A stretch of DNA of 6,582 bases from Candidatus Aenigmatarchaeota archaeon (GCA_023134675.1 JAGLUQ010000056.1:1-6582), one strand, 5' to 3'. Shown: positions 1 to 5,898, counted from the first letter of the stretch. Numbers and translations are program-made. The notes: generated by a model not told the origin, from the sequence alone.

Positions 1-1638
1 AACAAGCATCTTCTCGGCTTTGAGAACGACCAGAAATCCCTCCTGACCTGTGTCAGGGAAGCAGTGGACAACGCTCTTGACGCCTGCGAGGATGCAAGGA
101 TACTGCCGACAATATACATAGAGCTCAAGCAGCTTGACGCAAGCATATTCAAGATGATAATAGAGGACAACGGTCCAGGAATTGTCAAGCGCAACATCCC
201 AAGAATATTTGCAAAACTCCTGTACGGCTCCAAGTTTAACCTGAAACAGTCAAGAGGCCAGCAGGGCATAGGCATATCAGCATCCGTCCTGTATTCCCAG
301 CTGAGCACAGGAAAGCCCACAAAAATATACTCAAAGACAGGCGACGGCCAGATTCATATATACGAGCTCAATATCAACACGAAAAAGAACGAGCCCGACA
401 TAATTTCTGAACTCACAGTAGACGGTGACGGCCACGGCACAAGGATAGAGATGTGCATAAAAGGAAAATATACAAGAGGCAGGCAGTCGGTAGAAGAGTA
501 CCTGATGGAGACTGCCATAATGAACCCTTTCGCTAGCATAGTCTATATCAACCCGGATGGAAAGCAGTTTGAGTACCCAAGAGCTGTAGATACTCTCCCT
601 GTAGAGGCAAACTCTATACAGCCGCATCCGCACGGCCTTGAGCTGGGTATCCTTATGCGCCTGATGAAGCAAACAGATTCAAGAAACATGACTGGTTTTT
701 TCACAACAGAGCTTTCAAGAGTAGGCAGGGGGAACGCTGTAGACATCTGCAACAGGGCAGGAATAAATCCGAAGACTAATCCTAAGAGGCTTTCAAGAGA
801 TGATGTTGACAAGCTTCTCAAATCACTCCATACAGCAAAGATCCAGAAACCTCCAACAGACTGCCTTTCGCCTGTAGGTGACGATGCCATAAAGAAAGGC
901 CTGAAAAAAGAGATGAACCCTGAGTTCATAGCAGTCGCCAGCAGGTCCCCGGGAGTCTATAAAGGCAATCCGTTCCAGATAGAGATCGGCATAGGATATG
1001 GCGGCGACCTTAAGAGCGACGGCACAATAGCGTTAATGCGTTTCGCAAACAAAGTGCCCTTGATATACCAGCAGTCCGCCTGCGCAATAACAAAGTCAAT
1101 CGCAAAGATAGACTGGAAAAGATACGGATTAAAGCAGAGCAACGGCTCGCTGCCTTGTGGTCCTGTGGCAATAGTAGTCCACATGGCATCAGTCTGGGTG
1201 CCGTACACATCAGAAGGCAAAGAAGCAATAGCATCATATACAGCCATAATCAAAGAAGTGACTCTTGCCCTCCAGGAGGCTGCAAGAAAGCTCGGTCTTT
1301 ACGTATCCAAGAAACGCCAGAGCAAAGAGGCTGAAGATCGCCTGAAAGCTTTTGACATCTACGCAGGAGAGCTGTGCGAAGCACTCTCAGACATAACAGG
1401 CGTCAATACTGAAAACATACACACAAGCCTCAAGAAAGTCATAGAGGAAAAGGTAGGCGACACATCTATAGTCCTCCACGGCAAAGGTATGGAAATACAG
1501 GGCAAGACAGAGACGGCAGATGAGGCAACAGAAACATCAGCAGACGAAACAGCAGATACACCGTCCAAAGAAAAGCAGGAAAATTGCACAGAAAATGCCC
1601 AGTCACGCCTTGATGTCTTCAACAGTCCAGGAAATTAG
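1..1638 (+). CDS. top6B: DNA topoisomerase VI subunit B (5' end outside window)
   Basis: ATPase subunit of the type IIB topoisomerase Topo VI, which with Top6A passes one duplex through another to relax supercoils and decatenate. Frame 1 is open from base 1, and 545 residues plus a stop are visible. Bergerat/GHKL motifs are in order: N-box REAVDN at codons 19-24 (E20 general base, N24 Mg2+ ligand), G1 motif EDNGPG at 55-60, and GQQGIG at 86-91. A middle region compatible with the H2TH domain follows, then a transducer domain with TSEGKEAIA, whose K407 matches the ATP-contacting switch lysine of the Sulfolobus enzyme (Lys427, from memory). Equivalent residues sit 18-20 positions lower than in Sulfolobus, so only about 20 N-terminal residues are missing. 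The GTG at 64 is the valine of the N-box, not a start. The last ~50 residues form an acidic Thr/Glu/Ala-rich tail. It is the first gene of an operon with top6A, 25 nt downstream. Confidence 0.96.
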   Translation, partial: NKHLLGFENDQKSLLTCVREAVDNALDACEDARILPTIYIELKQLDASIFKMIIEDNGPGIVKRNIPRIFAKLLYGSKFNLKQSRGQQGIGISASVLYSQLSTGKPTKIYSKTGDGQIHIYELNINTKKNEPDIISELTVDGDGHGTRIEMCIKGKYTRGRQSVEEYLMETAIMNPFASIVYINPDGKQFEYPRAVDTLPVEANSIQPHPHGLELGILMRLMKQTDSRNMTGFFTTELSRVGRGNAVDICNRAGINPKTNPKRLSRDDVDKLLKSLHTAKIQKPPTDCLSPVGDDAIKKGLKKEMNPEFIAVASRSPGVYKGNPFQIEIGIGYGGDLKSDGTIALMRFANKVPLIYQQSACAITKSIAKIDWKRYGLKQSNGSLPCGPVAIVVHMASVWVPYTSEGKEAIASYTAIIKEVTLALQEAARKLGLYVSKKRQSKEAEDRLKAFDIYAGELCEALSDITGVNTENIHTSLKKVIEEKVGDTSIVLHGKGMEIQGKTETADEATETSADETADTPSKEKQENCTENAQSRLDVFNSPGN

Positions 1639-1663
1639 AATGCCAAATAATAAGTGATATCAT

Positions 1664-2752
1664 ATGAAATTCGAGTCAGATGCAAAAGTTGCAGAGAAGA
1701 TAAAGAAAATAGGAGATAGGGTAGTTGCAGACATATTCGGTGGCAATGCACCTGAAGTCACCCTTCCTGTAAGAGCTGCATCAAATGTCCACTACAACAA
1801 GGAAGAAGGTCTCCTGTACCTGGGAAACAGTATATCTTCAAGAAACTTCCTCAACTTTGCGCATACAAGAAAATTCATGCAGACAATGCTTATAGCTGCC
1901 AAGTGCAGAGAACTTCTTGAGAAAGGCAAGACTGCAAGCATAAGAGAGCTGTACTATGAGCTTAAGCACAATATCCAGGGCACAAAAGAAAACACTTTTG
2001 AAGGCCAGGATGAGTCAGACCCCCTGATAGAAGACCTTGAGACGATGACAGATTCACTGAGGGAAGAGCTCCATCTGAAAGCAGACAGCAGCGGCATCCT
2101 TTTCGGAAAATTAGTCATAGAAGACATGGGTGACAGGATAGACTGCTCAAAGCTGGGAAAGTCAGGCCTTGCCATACCGTCAATTGTAGATGATTACAAG
2201 TTTTTGGAATGCGACGCAGACTATGTTCTTGTCGTTGAGACAAAAGCTATGGTGGACAGACTGGTGGAAGAGAAATACCACCTGAACAATAACGCAATAC
2301 TTGTAGGTCTCGGAGGCCAGGCAGCAAGAGGTGCAAGACGCCTGGTAAAGCTATTGAACGAGCGCCTGAAACTTCCTGTATATGTATTCACAGACGGTGA
2401 CCCATGGGGGTATTACATATACTCTGTCGTAAAGACAGGCTCCATGAACCTTGCCTATGAGTCAAAGCGCCTGGCCACACCGCAATGCCGGTTCCTCGGC
2501 ATGACAATGGCAGACATTGACAAGTACGGCCTCCAGAAAGTCACAGAAAAGCTCAAGGATGTGGACAAGAAACGAGTCAACCAGCTTCTAAAGTACGAAT
2601 GGTTCAACAAGCCGCAATGGATAAAGGAACTCAAGTCCATGCTCTCAAAAGGCGCAAGGATAGAGCAGCAAGCCCTGGCATCAAAAAGCCTTGAGTTTGT
2701 CGCAAAAGAGTATCTTCCCGGCAAGATAGCCAGAAAAGAGTTCATAGATTGA
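1664..2752 (+). CDS. top6A: DNA topoisomerase VI subunit A (Spo11-like)
   Basis: DNA-cleaving subunit of Topo VI, homologous to the meiotic endonuclease Spo11; 362 residues, a normal family length. The N-terminal winged-helix (CAP-like) domain carries SIRELYYELKH at 92-102. By family comparison the second tyrosine, Y98, forms the 5'-phosphotyrosyl link. The Toprim domain follows: VVETKAMVDRL supplies the metal-binding glutamate (E192) and TDGDPWGYY the DxD pair (D244, D246). GGQAARGARR (217-226) is also typical of the family. The ATG start has AGTGAT five nucleotides upstream (1653-1658), complementary to the archaeal anti-Shine-Dalgarno. Only 25 nt separate it from the top6B stop, so co-translation from one mRNA is likely. 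Its C-terminal coding end (residues 334-362) is duplicated in whole or part at 3441-3482 and 4792-4881, in the A+T-rich island that follows. The copy here is the intact, functional one. Confidence 0.97.
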   Translation: MKFESDAKVAEKIKKIGDRVVADIFGGNAPEVTLPVRAASNVHYNKEEGLLYLGNSISSRNFLNFAHTRKFMQTMLIAAKCRELLEKGKTASIRELYYELKHNIQGTKENTFEGQDESDPLIEDLETMTDSLREELHLKADSSGILFGKLVIEDMGDRIDCSKLGKSGLAIPSIVDDYKFLECDADYVLVVETKAMVDRLVEEKYHLNNNAILVGLGGQAARGARRLVKLLNERLKLPVYVFTDGDPWGYYIYSVVKTGSMNLAYESKRLATPQCRFLGMTMADIDKYGLQKVTEKLKDVDKKRVNQLLKYEWFNKPQWIKELKSMLSKGARIEQQALASKSLEFVAKEYLPGKIARKEFID

Positions 2753-2787
2753 TTAATAAAGTTCTAATTTAATTATTGTTCGGTGAT
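2714..2787 (+). repeat. top6A-tail repeat, copy 1 (in the live gene plus leader)
   Basis: This is the reference copy of a repeated segment: the last 12-13 codons of top6A, its TGA stop and the A+T-rich leader of the next gene, ending in GGTGAT. Bases 2717-2754 are identical to 3445-3482 (38/38). Beyond the stop, 2762-2775 matches 3491-3504 at 13/14. The box GGTGAT at 2782-2787 is in the same relative place as GTGGTC at 3512-3517. The longer segment 2662-2750 also matches 4793-4881 at 79/89 without gaps. Confidence 0.9.
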
Positions 2788-3457
2788 TATAATATCGCAG
2801 AATACTAAATATCCTTCTTTATCTCTCAACATTAAGTACGTCAACCCATATTGTATATCTGAGAAACGGGATGGATACTTTAATCTGACAAACAATCTAT
2901 TTTTGAAAAAAGGAGAATATGTTTTATCAGCAATAGAAAATATATTAAATCCATATTATGGTACATTACTGGACCAATGTGATACTAAGATTTTTGCTGA
3001 AACAAACGATGGGTCTTTTGATCAAGATACCCATATTGGTAAAATTGGCATTAGGTTTGTAAGAGGTATACTAAATATAGAGATTGATGAATATAATATA
3101 GATCTGAATGATGAGTCTGAATTAATGACAGTAATTGAAATAACAGAAGGAATAAGAGAATTAATGTATCAATTGTATAATGAAAACATACCTGACTGTA
3201 TGAATAAAATAGATTTATTATATCCACAATATGAACTGGAAGTAAGATTTAAATCAAATGGCTCAGAGGAAAAAGTTAAGGTTATCAGTGATATATTATA
3301 TAAGATGAATGCAAAAATAGAAGAGACAACAATCATACTGCCAGAAATCCCTGAACTTTCATCTCTTCTTGATGTTTTAAAAAATAATAAAGCTTATGAT
3401 TATGAATCTTTGAAAATTGAGTATAAGTTGAAAAAGATTACTTCCCCGGCAAGATAG
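2783..3457 (+). CDS. Hypothetical protein, probably recombined at both ends
   Basis: I do not recognise this protein of about 224 residues. It is acidic and strand/helix mixed, with no membrane segment, signal peptide or metal-binding cysteine cluster. The start is uncertain. The first canonical codon is GTG at 2783, but that GTG lies inside GGTGAT, the expected Shine-Dalgarno box. The corresponding GTGATTA before the gene at 4946 is leader, so initiation at an in-frame ATT/ATA (2786-2792) or loss of the original start is possible. The last residues (about TSPAR) and the stop are supplied by the second top6A-tail copy, read in a shifted frame because of one extra C. The native C-terminus is therefore probably lost. 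Base composition is far more A+T-rich than top6A. Resemblance of its last ~40 residues (strand, Pro, helix) to the three genes downstream is too weak to claim family membership. The long open frame supports a coding or recently coding sequence. Confidence 0.7.
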   Translation: MIIISQNTKYPSLSLNIKYVNPYCISEKRDGYFNLTNNLFLKKGEYVLSAIENILNPYYGTLLDQCDTKIFAETNDGSFDQDTHIGKIGIRFVRGILNIEIDEYNIDLNDESELMTVIEITEGIRELMYQLYNENIPDCMNKIDLLYPQYELEVRFKSNGSEEKVKVISDILYKMNAKIEETTIILPEIPELSSLLDVLKNNKAYDYESLKIEYKLKKITSPAR

Positions 3458-3516
3458 CCAGAAAAGAGTTCATAGATTGATTTATTAATATTCTCATTTA
3501 ATTAAGATGTAGTGGT
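3441..3516 (+). repeat. top6A-tail repeat, copy 2 (38 bp identical)
   Basis: This is an out-of-place copy of the end of top6A. Bases 3445-3482 equal 2717-2754 in all 38 positions, and CTTC immediately upstream also matches if one extra C is allowed. It contains the top6A codons for PGKIARKEFID and the stop, but has no top6A sequence upstream, where it joins the end of the hypothetical gene at 2783. Similarity continues into the leader (3491-3504, 13/14) up to the Shine-Dalgarno-like box before the gene at 3520. The identity includes third codon positions, which suggests a recent duplication or ongoing conversion. Confidence 0.9.
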
Positions 3517-3522
3517 CAAATG
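3497..3522 (+). promoter_or_regulatory. Leader and ribosome-binding region of the 3520 gene
   Basis: TTTAATTAA at 3497-3505 is followed by GTGGTC at 3512-3517, two A residues and the ATG. The 11-mer GTGGTCAAATG (3512-3522) recurs exactly at 4148-4158, at the start of the next paralogue, also preceded by a TTTAATT run. GGTC/GGTGAT variants are partial complements of the archaeal 16S rRNA tail, so I read this as a Shine-Dalgarno. TTTAATTAA is too close to the ATG to be a confident TATA box for a transcript with a leader. Confidence 0.5.
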
Positions 3523-4116
3523 GCTGAGTCTATTATGAAAAATGTTTCTATAACCAAAGAATCGGTAAAATCTCCAGTTAGTAATATATTAAGGCTTTCT
3601 GCAAGTCTCTTAGGGATTGTATATGCTGCCAATGTTTCTGATTCTGCCGGAACAGATTATTTAAACAATATTTATTTAGGTGCATTAGATACAGAACCTG
3701 CATCTTTTTTAGAGATAGCATCTGATAATGGTTCTGCAATACGGTTATTTAAGGACGATTCATTGGATGTGTTGTATAAGTTAATTAATTCTAACGAGTT
3801 CTTTGAATCTACAAGTATTTTAAAAATTGATGATTATGGTGATGGGCATCAATATAAGACTCAAAAGTATTTCCCACTTCGAAAAAAAGAGTATTCATTG
3901 CCAGATGTTTTCCATTTCAGGACAATAGAGGGTATGCCACCTGCATCTTTAGATATTATTGATGTTATATCGTTTGATCGGCGTAGTATCTCTCCTAAAA
4001 GATTAATCAGCCTCACTTTCGAAAATATGCCTAAAGAGTTTTTTGATAATCTTGAAAAATATAAAGCAAATGATGACGATTTAGGACACAGTTATACTAT
4101 CTCTGCAAGTCCTTGA
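3520..4116 (+). CDS. Uncharacterised island-family protein, member A
   Basis: Function unknown. It has 198 residues, probably cytosolic: no signal peptide, and the only hydrophobic stretch (about 23-37) is short. It shares an ordered set of blocks with the genes at 4156 and 4946. These are VSIT (9-12), a hydrophobic helix ending GIVYAA (32-37), NIYLG (50-54), LPDVFH (127-132), MPPASL (139-144), LTFENMPKEFFDNL (165-178) and LGHSYTI (188-194). The closest relative is the next gene, which has matching blocks in every one of these places. The ATG at 3520 is preferred because it follows GTGGTC at 5-10 nt, a leader also found before the next gene. An in-frame ATG at 3535 is the alternative and would start just before the VSIT block. 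The gene lies directly behind the second top6A-tail copy. Low G+C (28% in line 3541-3600) sets it apart from top6A. Confidence 0.8.
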   Translation: MAESIMKNVSITKESVKSPVSNILRLSASLLGIVYAANVSDSAGTDYLNNIYLGALDTEPASFLEIASDNGSAIRLFKDDSLDVLYKLINSNEFFESTSILKIDDYGDGHQYKTQKYFPLRKKEYSLPDVFHFRTIEGMPPASLDIIDVISFDRRSISPKRLISLTFENMPKEFFDNLEKYKANDDDLGHSYTISASP

Positions 4117-4146
4117 TAATTAATTATTTAATTTAAATAAAATGAC

Positions 4147-4158
4147 GGTGGTCAAATG
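4147..4158 (+). promoter_or_regulatory. Ribosome-binding region of the 4156 gene
   Basis: GGTGGTC followed by AA and the ATG. The 11 bases at 4148-4158 are identical to those at the start of the gene at 3520, and CTGA follows one base after the ATG in both genes. This supports the ATG at 4156 and shows that the leader was duplicated along with the coding sequence. Confidence 0.5.
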
Positions 4159-4743
4159 TCTGAATATTTAGATGAAATATCAACAAAGACTTCTGTATCT
4201 GATGTATCGATAATTAAAGAAGAATTACCCGCATCAGAAACAATGAATATCTGCCGCAGTGCTATAGGGTTTGTTTATAATGCAATGCATGATAAAGAAC
4301 CTGATGACGAATTTTTTCTGCAAAATGTCTATTTCGGTATAAGAGATTCAAAGTGGTCTCTTTTTAAGATACGTTTTCGTGGTGTTGATCACTCATTCAC
4401 CAATGAATATTCATTGTCAGCTTTAAATGAGTTTAAAGAAAACATTTCAAATAATATCGAAATGATTGAAACAGTAGGTAATGGTTGGAAACAAAAATCC
4501 TATAAGATAAAGAAAAGATATCTTCTGGGATTGGAAACAATACTGCCTAATGTCTTCCATATAGAGGATATGCCAAAACTCAAGCCTGCATCAATAAAGA
4601 TTGAAAAGATGAACCTTGATAACCTATTATATGGTAACAGGAACTCAGGCATATACTTTAAGAGCCTTCCAAAAAACCTATTTGATACTTTAGTTGACTA
4701 TAACGAACAACATCACTTAGGATATAAGATCTATGCCAAATAA
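4156..4743 (+). CDS. Uncharacterised island-family protein, member B
   Basis: Function unknown; 195 residues, soluble by inspection. It is a paralogue of the gene at 3520, with blocks VSII (17-20), IGFVYNA (37-43), NVYFG (57-61), LPNVFH (130-135), KPASI (143-147), GIYFKSLPKNLFDTL (165-179) and LGYKI (188-192). The two proteins can be aligned by eye over most of their length with few gaps, but identity outside the blocks is low. The duplication is therefore old, or the pair was acquired together. The gap to the upstream gene is 39 nt and holds no top6A-tail sequence, unlike the junctions before and after this pair, so the two genes appear to travel as one cassette. The second half of the gene is slightly less A+T-rich than the first. 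Start choice rests on the duplicated GTGGTCAAATG leader. Confidence 0.8.
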   Translation: MSEYLDEISTKTSVSDVSIIKEELPASETMNICRSAIGFVYNAMHDKEPDDEFFLQNVYFGIRDSKWSLFKIRFRGVDHSFTNEYSLSALNEFKENISNNIEMIETVGNGWKQKSYKIKKRYLLGLETILPNVFHIEDMPKLKPASIKIEKMNLDNLLYGNRNSGIYFKSLPKNLFDTLVDYNEQHHLGYKIYAK

Positions 4744-4791
4744 CATTTACTTCTAAAGAAATCCAAAACTTGACCTAAAAATATGTGAATA

Positions 4792-4890
4792 CAGAGCAGC
4801 AGGCCCTGGTATCAAAAATCCTTGAGTTTGTTGCAAAAAAGTATCTTCCGGGCAGGATAGCAGGAAAAGAGTTTATAGATTTATTTATAA
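4792..4890 (+). pseudogene. Decayed copy of the top6A 3' end (copy 3)
   Basis: Bases 4793-4881 match top6A 2662-2750 at 79 of 89 positions without a gap. Read in the top6A frame they give residues 334-362 with 24/29 identical; five of the ten base changes are synonymous. The TGA stop has become TTA, so the frame runs on to a TGA at 4947. No start codon or upstream top6A sequence is present. It lies in the 202-nt gap between the genes ending at 4743 and starting at 4946, whose first ~48 nt hold nothing I recognise. It reaches further into top6A than copy 2 (about 89 versus 42 bases), so the two copies did not arise from one identical breakpoint. Confidence 0.9.
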
Positions 4891-4912
4891 GAGTTTATAT
4901 ATTGATTTATAA
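4869..4912 (+). repeat. 22-nt tandem duplication at the end of top6A-tail copy 3
   Basis: Two adjacent 22-nt units, 4869-4890 and 4891-4912, agree at 20/22 positions and both begin GAGTTTATA. Each corresponds to the end of top6A around its stop codon (2738-2759). The second unit preserves the ATTGATT around the original stop better than the first does. The extra unit accounts for most of the longer distance from the tail to the Shine-Dalgarno box here (about 62 nt, against 37-38 nt at the other two junctions). Confidence 0.7.
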
Positions 4913-4945
4913 AGATTTACAATTATATTATTATATAGTGATTAA

Positions 4946-5620
4946 ATGATTGAAGCAGGTGTAAAAGATGTCTCAATAACAATAGACTCTGAAGATTTTT
5001 CAATAGAATCTATATTATCTAATATAATCCCAATAATAGACTTTTTTTATAGTGCCTACATTTATAATAATCCTGATTTTGGTGGTTCTTGGGTTTATGC
5101 TGATAATGTTCCTGATTCTGATAATATTAAAGTTGATAATAAAGGCCGGATTAATAGAACACAGATTAAGTTTGGTAAGAGTTTTGTTCATGATAGTGGT
5201 TTGCAGGAATTAATTATTAGATTGTCAAGGCCAGACGGATATTTTGTAGATTTTTCAATTCATGATACTATATGTGATTTAGAAGATTTTTTAGAACCGA
5301 TTGATAAATATAGAAAATTAAGATATCCAGAAGATACACCTGTTGAAGGTGACCTTTCCAAATTCACAAAGATGGAAAATATAGACTGTGAGGGTAATGT
5401 TATTATATATAACTCAGAATCAGAAAATAGGAATCGTATCATTTTTCCTGGTATATTTCATCTGTCATCTAAAAAACAAAATATGCCGCATTTATCTTTA
5501 TTGATCGATAATACAAGTTGTGGTATATATTTCAATGAATTGCCAATAGAAATTTACCAAAATGTCAAGAAATGTATGTCAAAAGAAAATTCTAAGTATA
5601 AATTATCTCCTATAATTTGA
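4946..5620 (+). CDS. Uncharacterised island-family protein, member C (divergent)
   Basis: Function unknown; 224 residues, soluble by inspection and acidic. It shares the two ends of the family. The N-terminal VKDVSIT (6-12) leads into a hydrophobic helix with FFYSA (33-37). The C-terminal blocks are FPGIFH (167-172), MPHLSL (180-185) and GIYFNELPIEIYQNV (193-207). The middle (about 40-160) does not align with members A and B and is longer, so it is either a divergent family member or a different core between conserved ends. The ATG at 4946 follows AGTGAT (4937-4942), the same box used by top6A. The upstream neighbour is the decayed third top6A tail; downstream lie a U-rich stretch and the tRNA genes. 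Strongly A+T-rich, with many ATA, TTA and GAT codons. Confidence 0.8.
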   Translation: MIEAGVKDVSITIDSEDFSIESILSNIIPIIDFFYSAYIYNNPDFGGSWVYADNVPDSDNIKVDNKGRINRTQIKFGKSFVHDSGLQELIIRLSRPDGYFVDFSIHDTICDLEDFLEPIDKYRKLRYPEDTPVEGDLSKFTKMENIDCEGNVIIYNSESENRNRIIFPGIFHLSSKKQNMPHLSLLIDNTSCGIYFNELPIEIYQNVKKCMSKENSKYKLSPII

Positions 5621-5636
5621 TTTTTCTCCTTTCCTC
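5621..5636 (+). terminator. Pyrimidine-rich (U-rich) archaeal-type terminator
   Basis: A run of five T followed by mixed C/T begins directly after the stop of the gene at 4946, without a stem-loop. Archaeal RNA polymerase can terminate at U-rich tracts, and this one sits between the island and the tRNA promoter. It is suggestive only. Confidence 0.4.
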
Positions 5637-5655
5637 CCCAAAACTACCCAATACC

Positions 5656-5664
5656 TTTTTAAAA
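5656..5664 (+). promoter_or_regulatory. Likely TATA box for the tRNA-Asn/tRNA-Phe/endA transcript
   Basis: TTTTTAAAA is centred about 32 nt before the first base of tRNA-Asn. That is the right place for an archaeal TATA element if transcription starts a few bases before the tRNA. No second TATA candidate is seen in the 10-nt gap between the two tRNAs, so they are probably co-transcribed. Confidence 0.55.
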
Positions 5665-5691
5665 TTTTTGCTATAACTTTATCTATAAAAT

Positions 5692-5764
5692 GCCTTGGTA
5701 GCTTAGTAGGTAGAGCGCGTGACTGTTAATCACGAGGTCGTAGGTTCGAGTCCTGCCCAGGGCG
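5692..5764 (+). tRNA. tRNA-Asn (anticodon GTT)
   Basis: A 73-nt cloverleaf, drawn by hand. Acceptor GCCTTGG pairs with CCAGGGC (one G-U), the D-stem GCTT pairs with GAGC, anticodon stem CGTGA pairs with TCACG around loop CTGTTAA (anticodon GTT), and T-stem GTAGG pairs with CCTGC around TTCGAGT. The discriminator is G. CCA is not encoded, so it must be added after transcription. No intron. It is ten nucleotides upstream of tRNA-Phe. Confidence 0.96.
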
Positions 5765-5774
5765 CTTCATTAAC

Positions 5775-5885
5775 GGGAAGGTAGCTCAGCTTGGGAGAGC
5801 GCTAGACTGAAGTTCCCTGTTTTCCTCAAAAAGGAAGGCAGTCTTGGAAATCTAGTTGTCGTGTGTTCAAATCACACCCTTCCCA
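5775..5885 (+). tRNA. tRNA-Phe (anticodon GAA) with a 37-nt intron
   Basis: Acceptor GGGAAGG pairs perfectly with CCTTCCC. The D-stem is GCTC/GAGC, the T-stem GTGTG/CACAC around TTCAAAT, and the discriminator A. The anticodon stem CTAGA (5802-5806) pairs with TCTAG (5851-5855), but the arm between them is 44 nt. Removing 5813-5849 leaves a normal seven-base loop CTGAAGA with anticodon GAA, an intron at the canonical 37/38 site. CCA is not encoded. The gene lies ten nucleotides after tRNA-Asn and 27 nt before the endA start codon. The endA frame is open from 5856 through the T-arm, but that part is tRNA and not protein. Confidence 0.93.
5813..5849 (+). other. Archaeal tRNA intron (bulge-helix-bulge type)
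   Basis: Boundaries come from restoring a seven-base anticodon loop. Inside, 5817-5826 pairs with 5832-5841 as a ten-base-pair hairpin (two G-U) with loop CAAAA. A central four-pair helix can form between loop bases CTGA (5807-5810) and TTGG (5844-5847), with two G-U pairs. This gives 3-nt bulges AG|T and AA|A that place both cuts at 37/38. Between the central helix and the hairpin, 5814-5816 faces 5842-5843 without pairing, so the motif is relaxed on the intron side. Confidence 0.75.
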
Positions 5886-5898
5886 CTCAAAGACCAAT

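Noticed and set aside
64..66. GTG as the start of top6B
   Set aside because: The frame is open from base 1, and the codons before it encode conserved Top6B residues including the N-box glutamate, so this GTG is an internal valine.
331..2745. Several long reverse-strand open frames inside top6B and top6A
   Set aside because: They overlap confidently identified genes, their products are compositionally odd, and no ribosome-binding pattern supports them. They are antisense shadows.
4114..4145. A+T-rich palindromic stretch as a replication origin element
   Set aside because: It is short, without repeated origin-recognition motifs or a neighbouring orc1/cdc6 gene; it is better read as the leader between two paralogues.
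2714..4912. Spaced repeats as a CRISPR array
   Set aside because: Only three copies, with unequal lengths, about 0.7-1.4 kb apart and derived from a coding sequence; no uniform repeat-spacer pattern.
4791..4949. A small functional gene made from the third top6A tail
   Set aside because: The frame has no start codon or ribosome-binding site, lost the top6A stop, and runs into an A+T-rich leader; it fits a relic.
5692..5764. tRNA-Asn as the attachment site of the island
   Set aside because: Integration at tRNA genes normally duplicates the tRNA 3' end. The island lies on the 5' side, and I see no second copy of any tRNA-Asn segment at the other end.
5817..5841. Ten-base-pair hairpin read as a transcription terminator
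   Set aside because: It lies inside the tRNA-Phe intron and is not followed by a T-run; it is intron structure.
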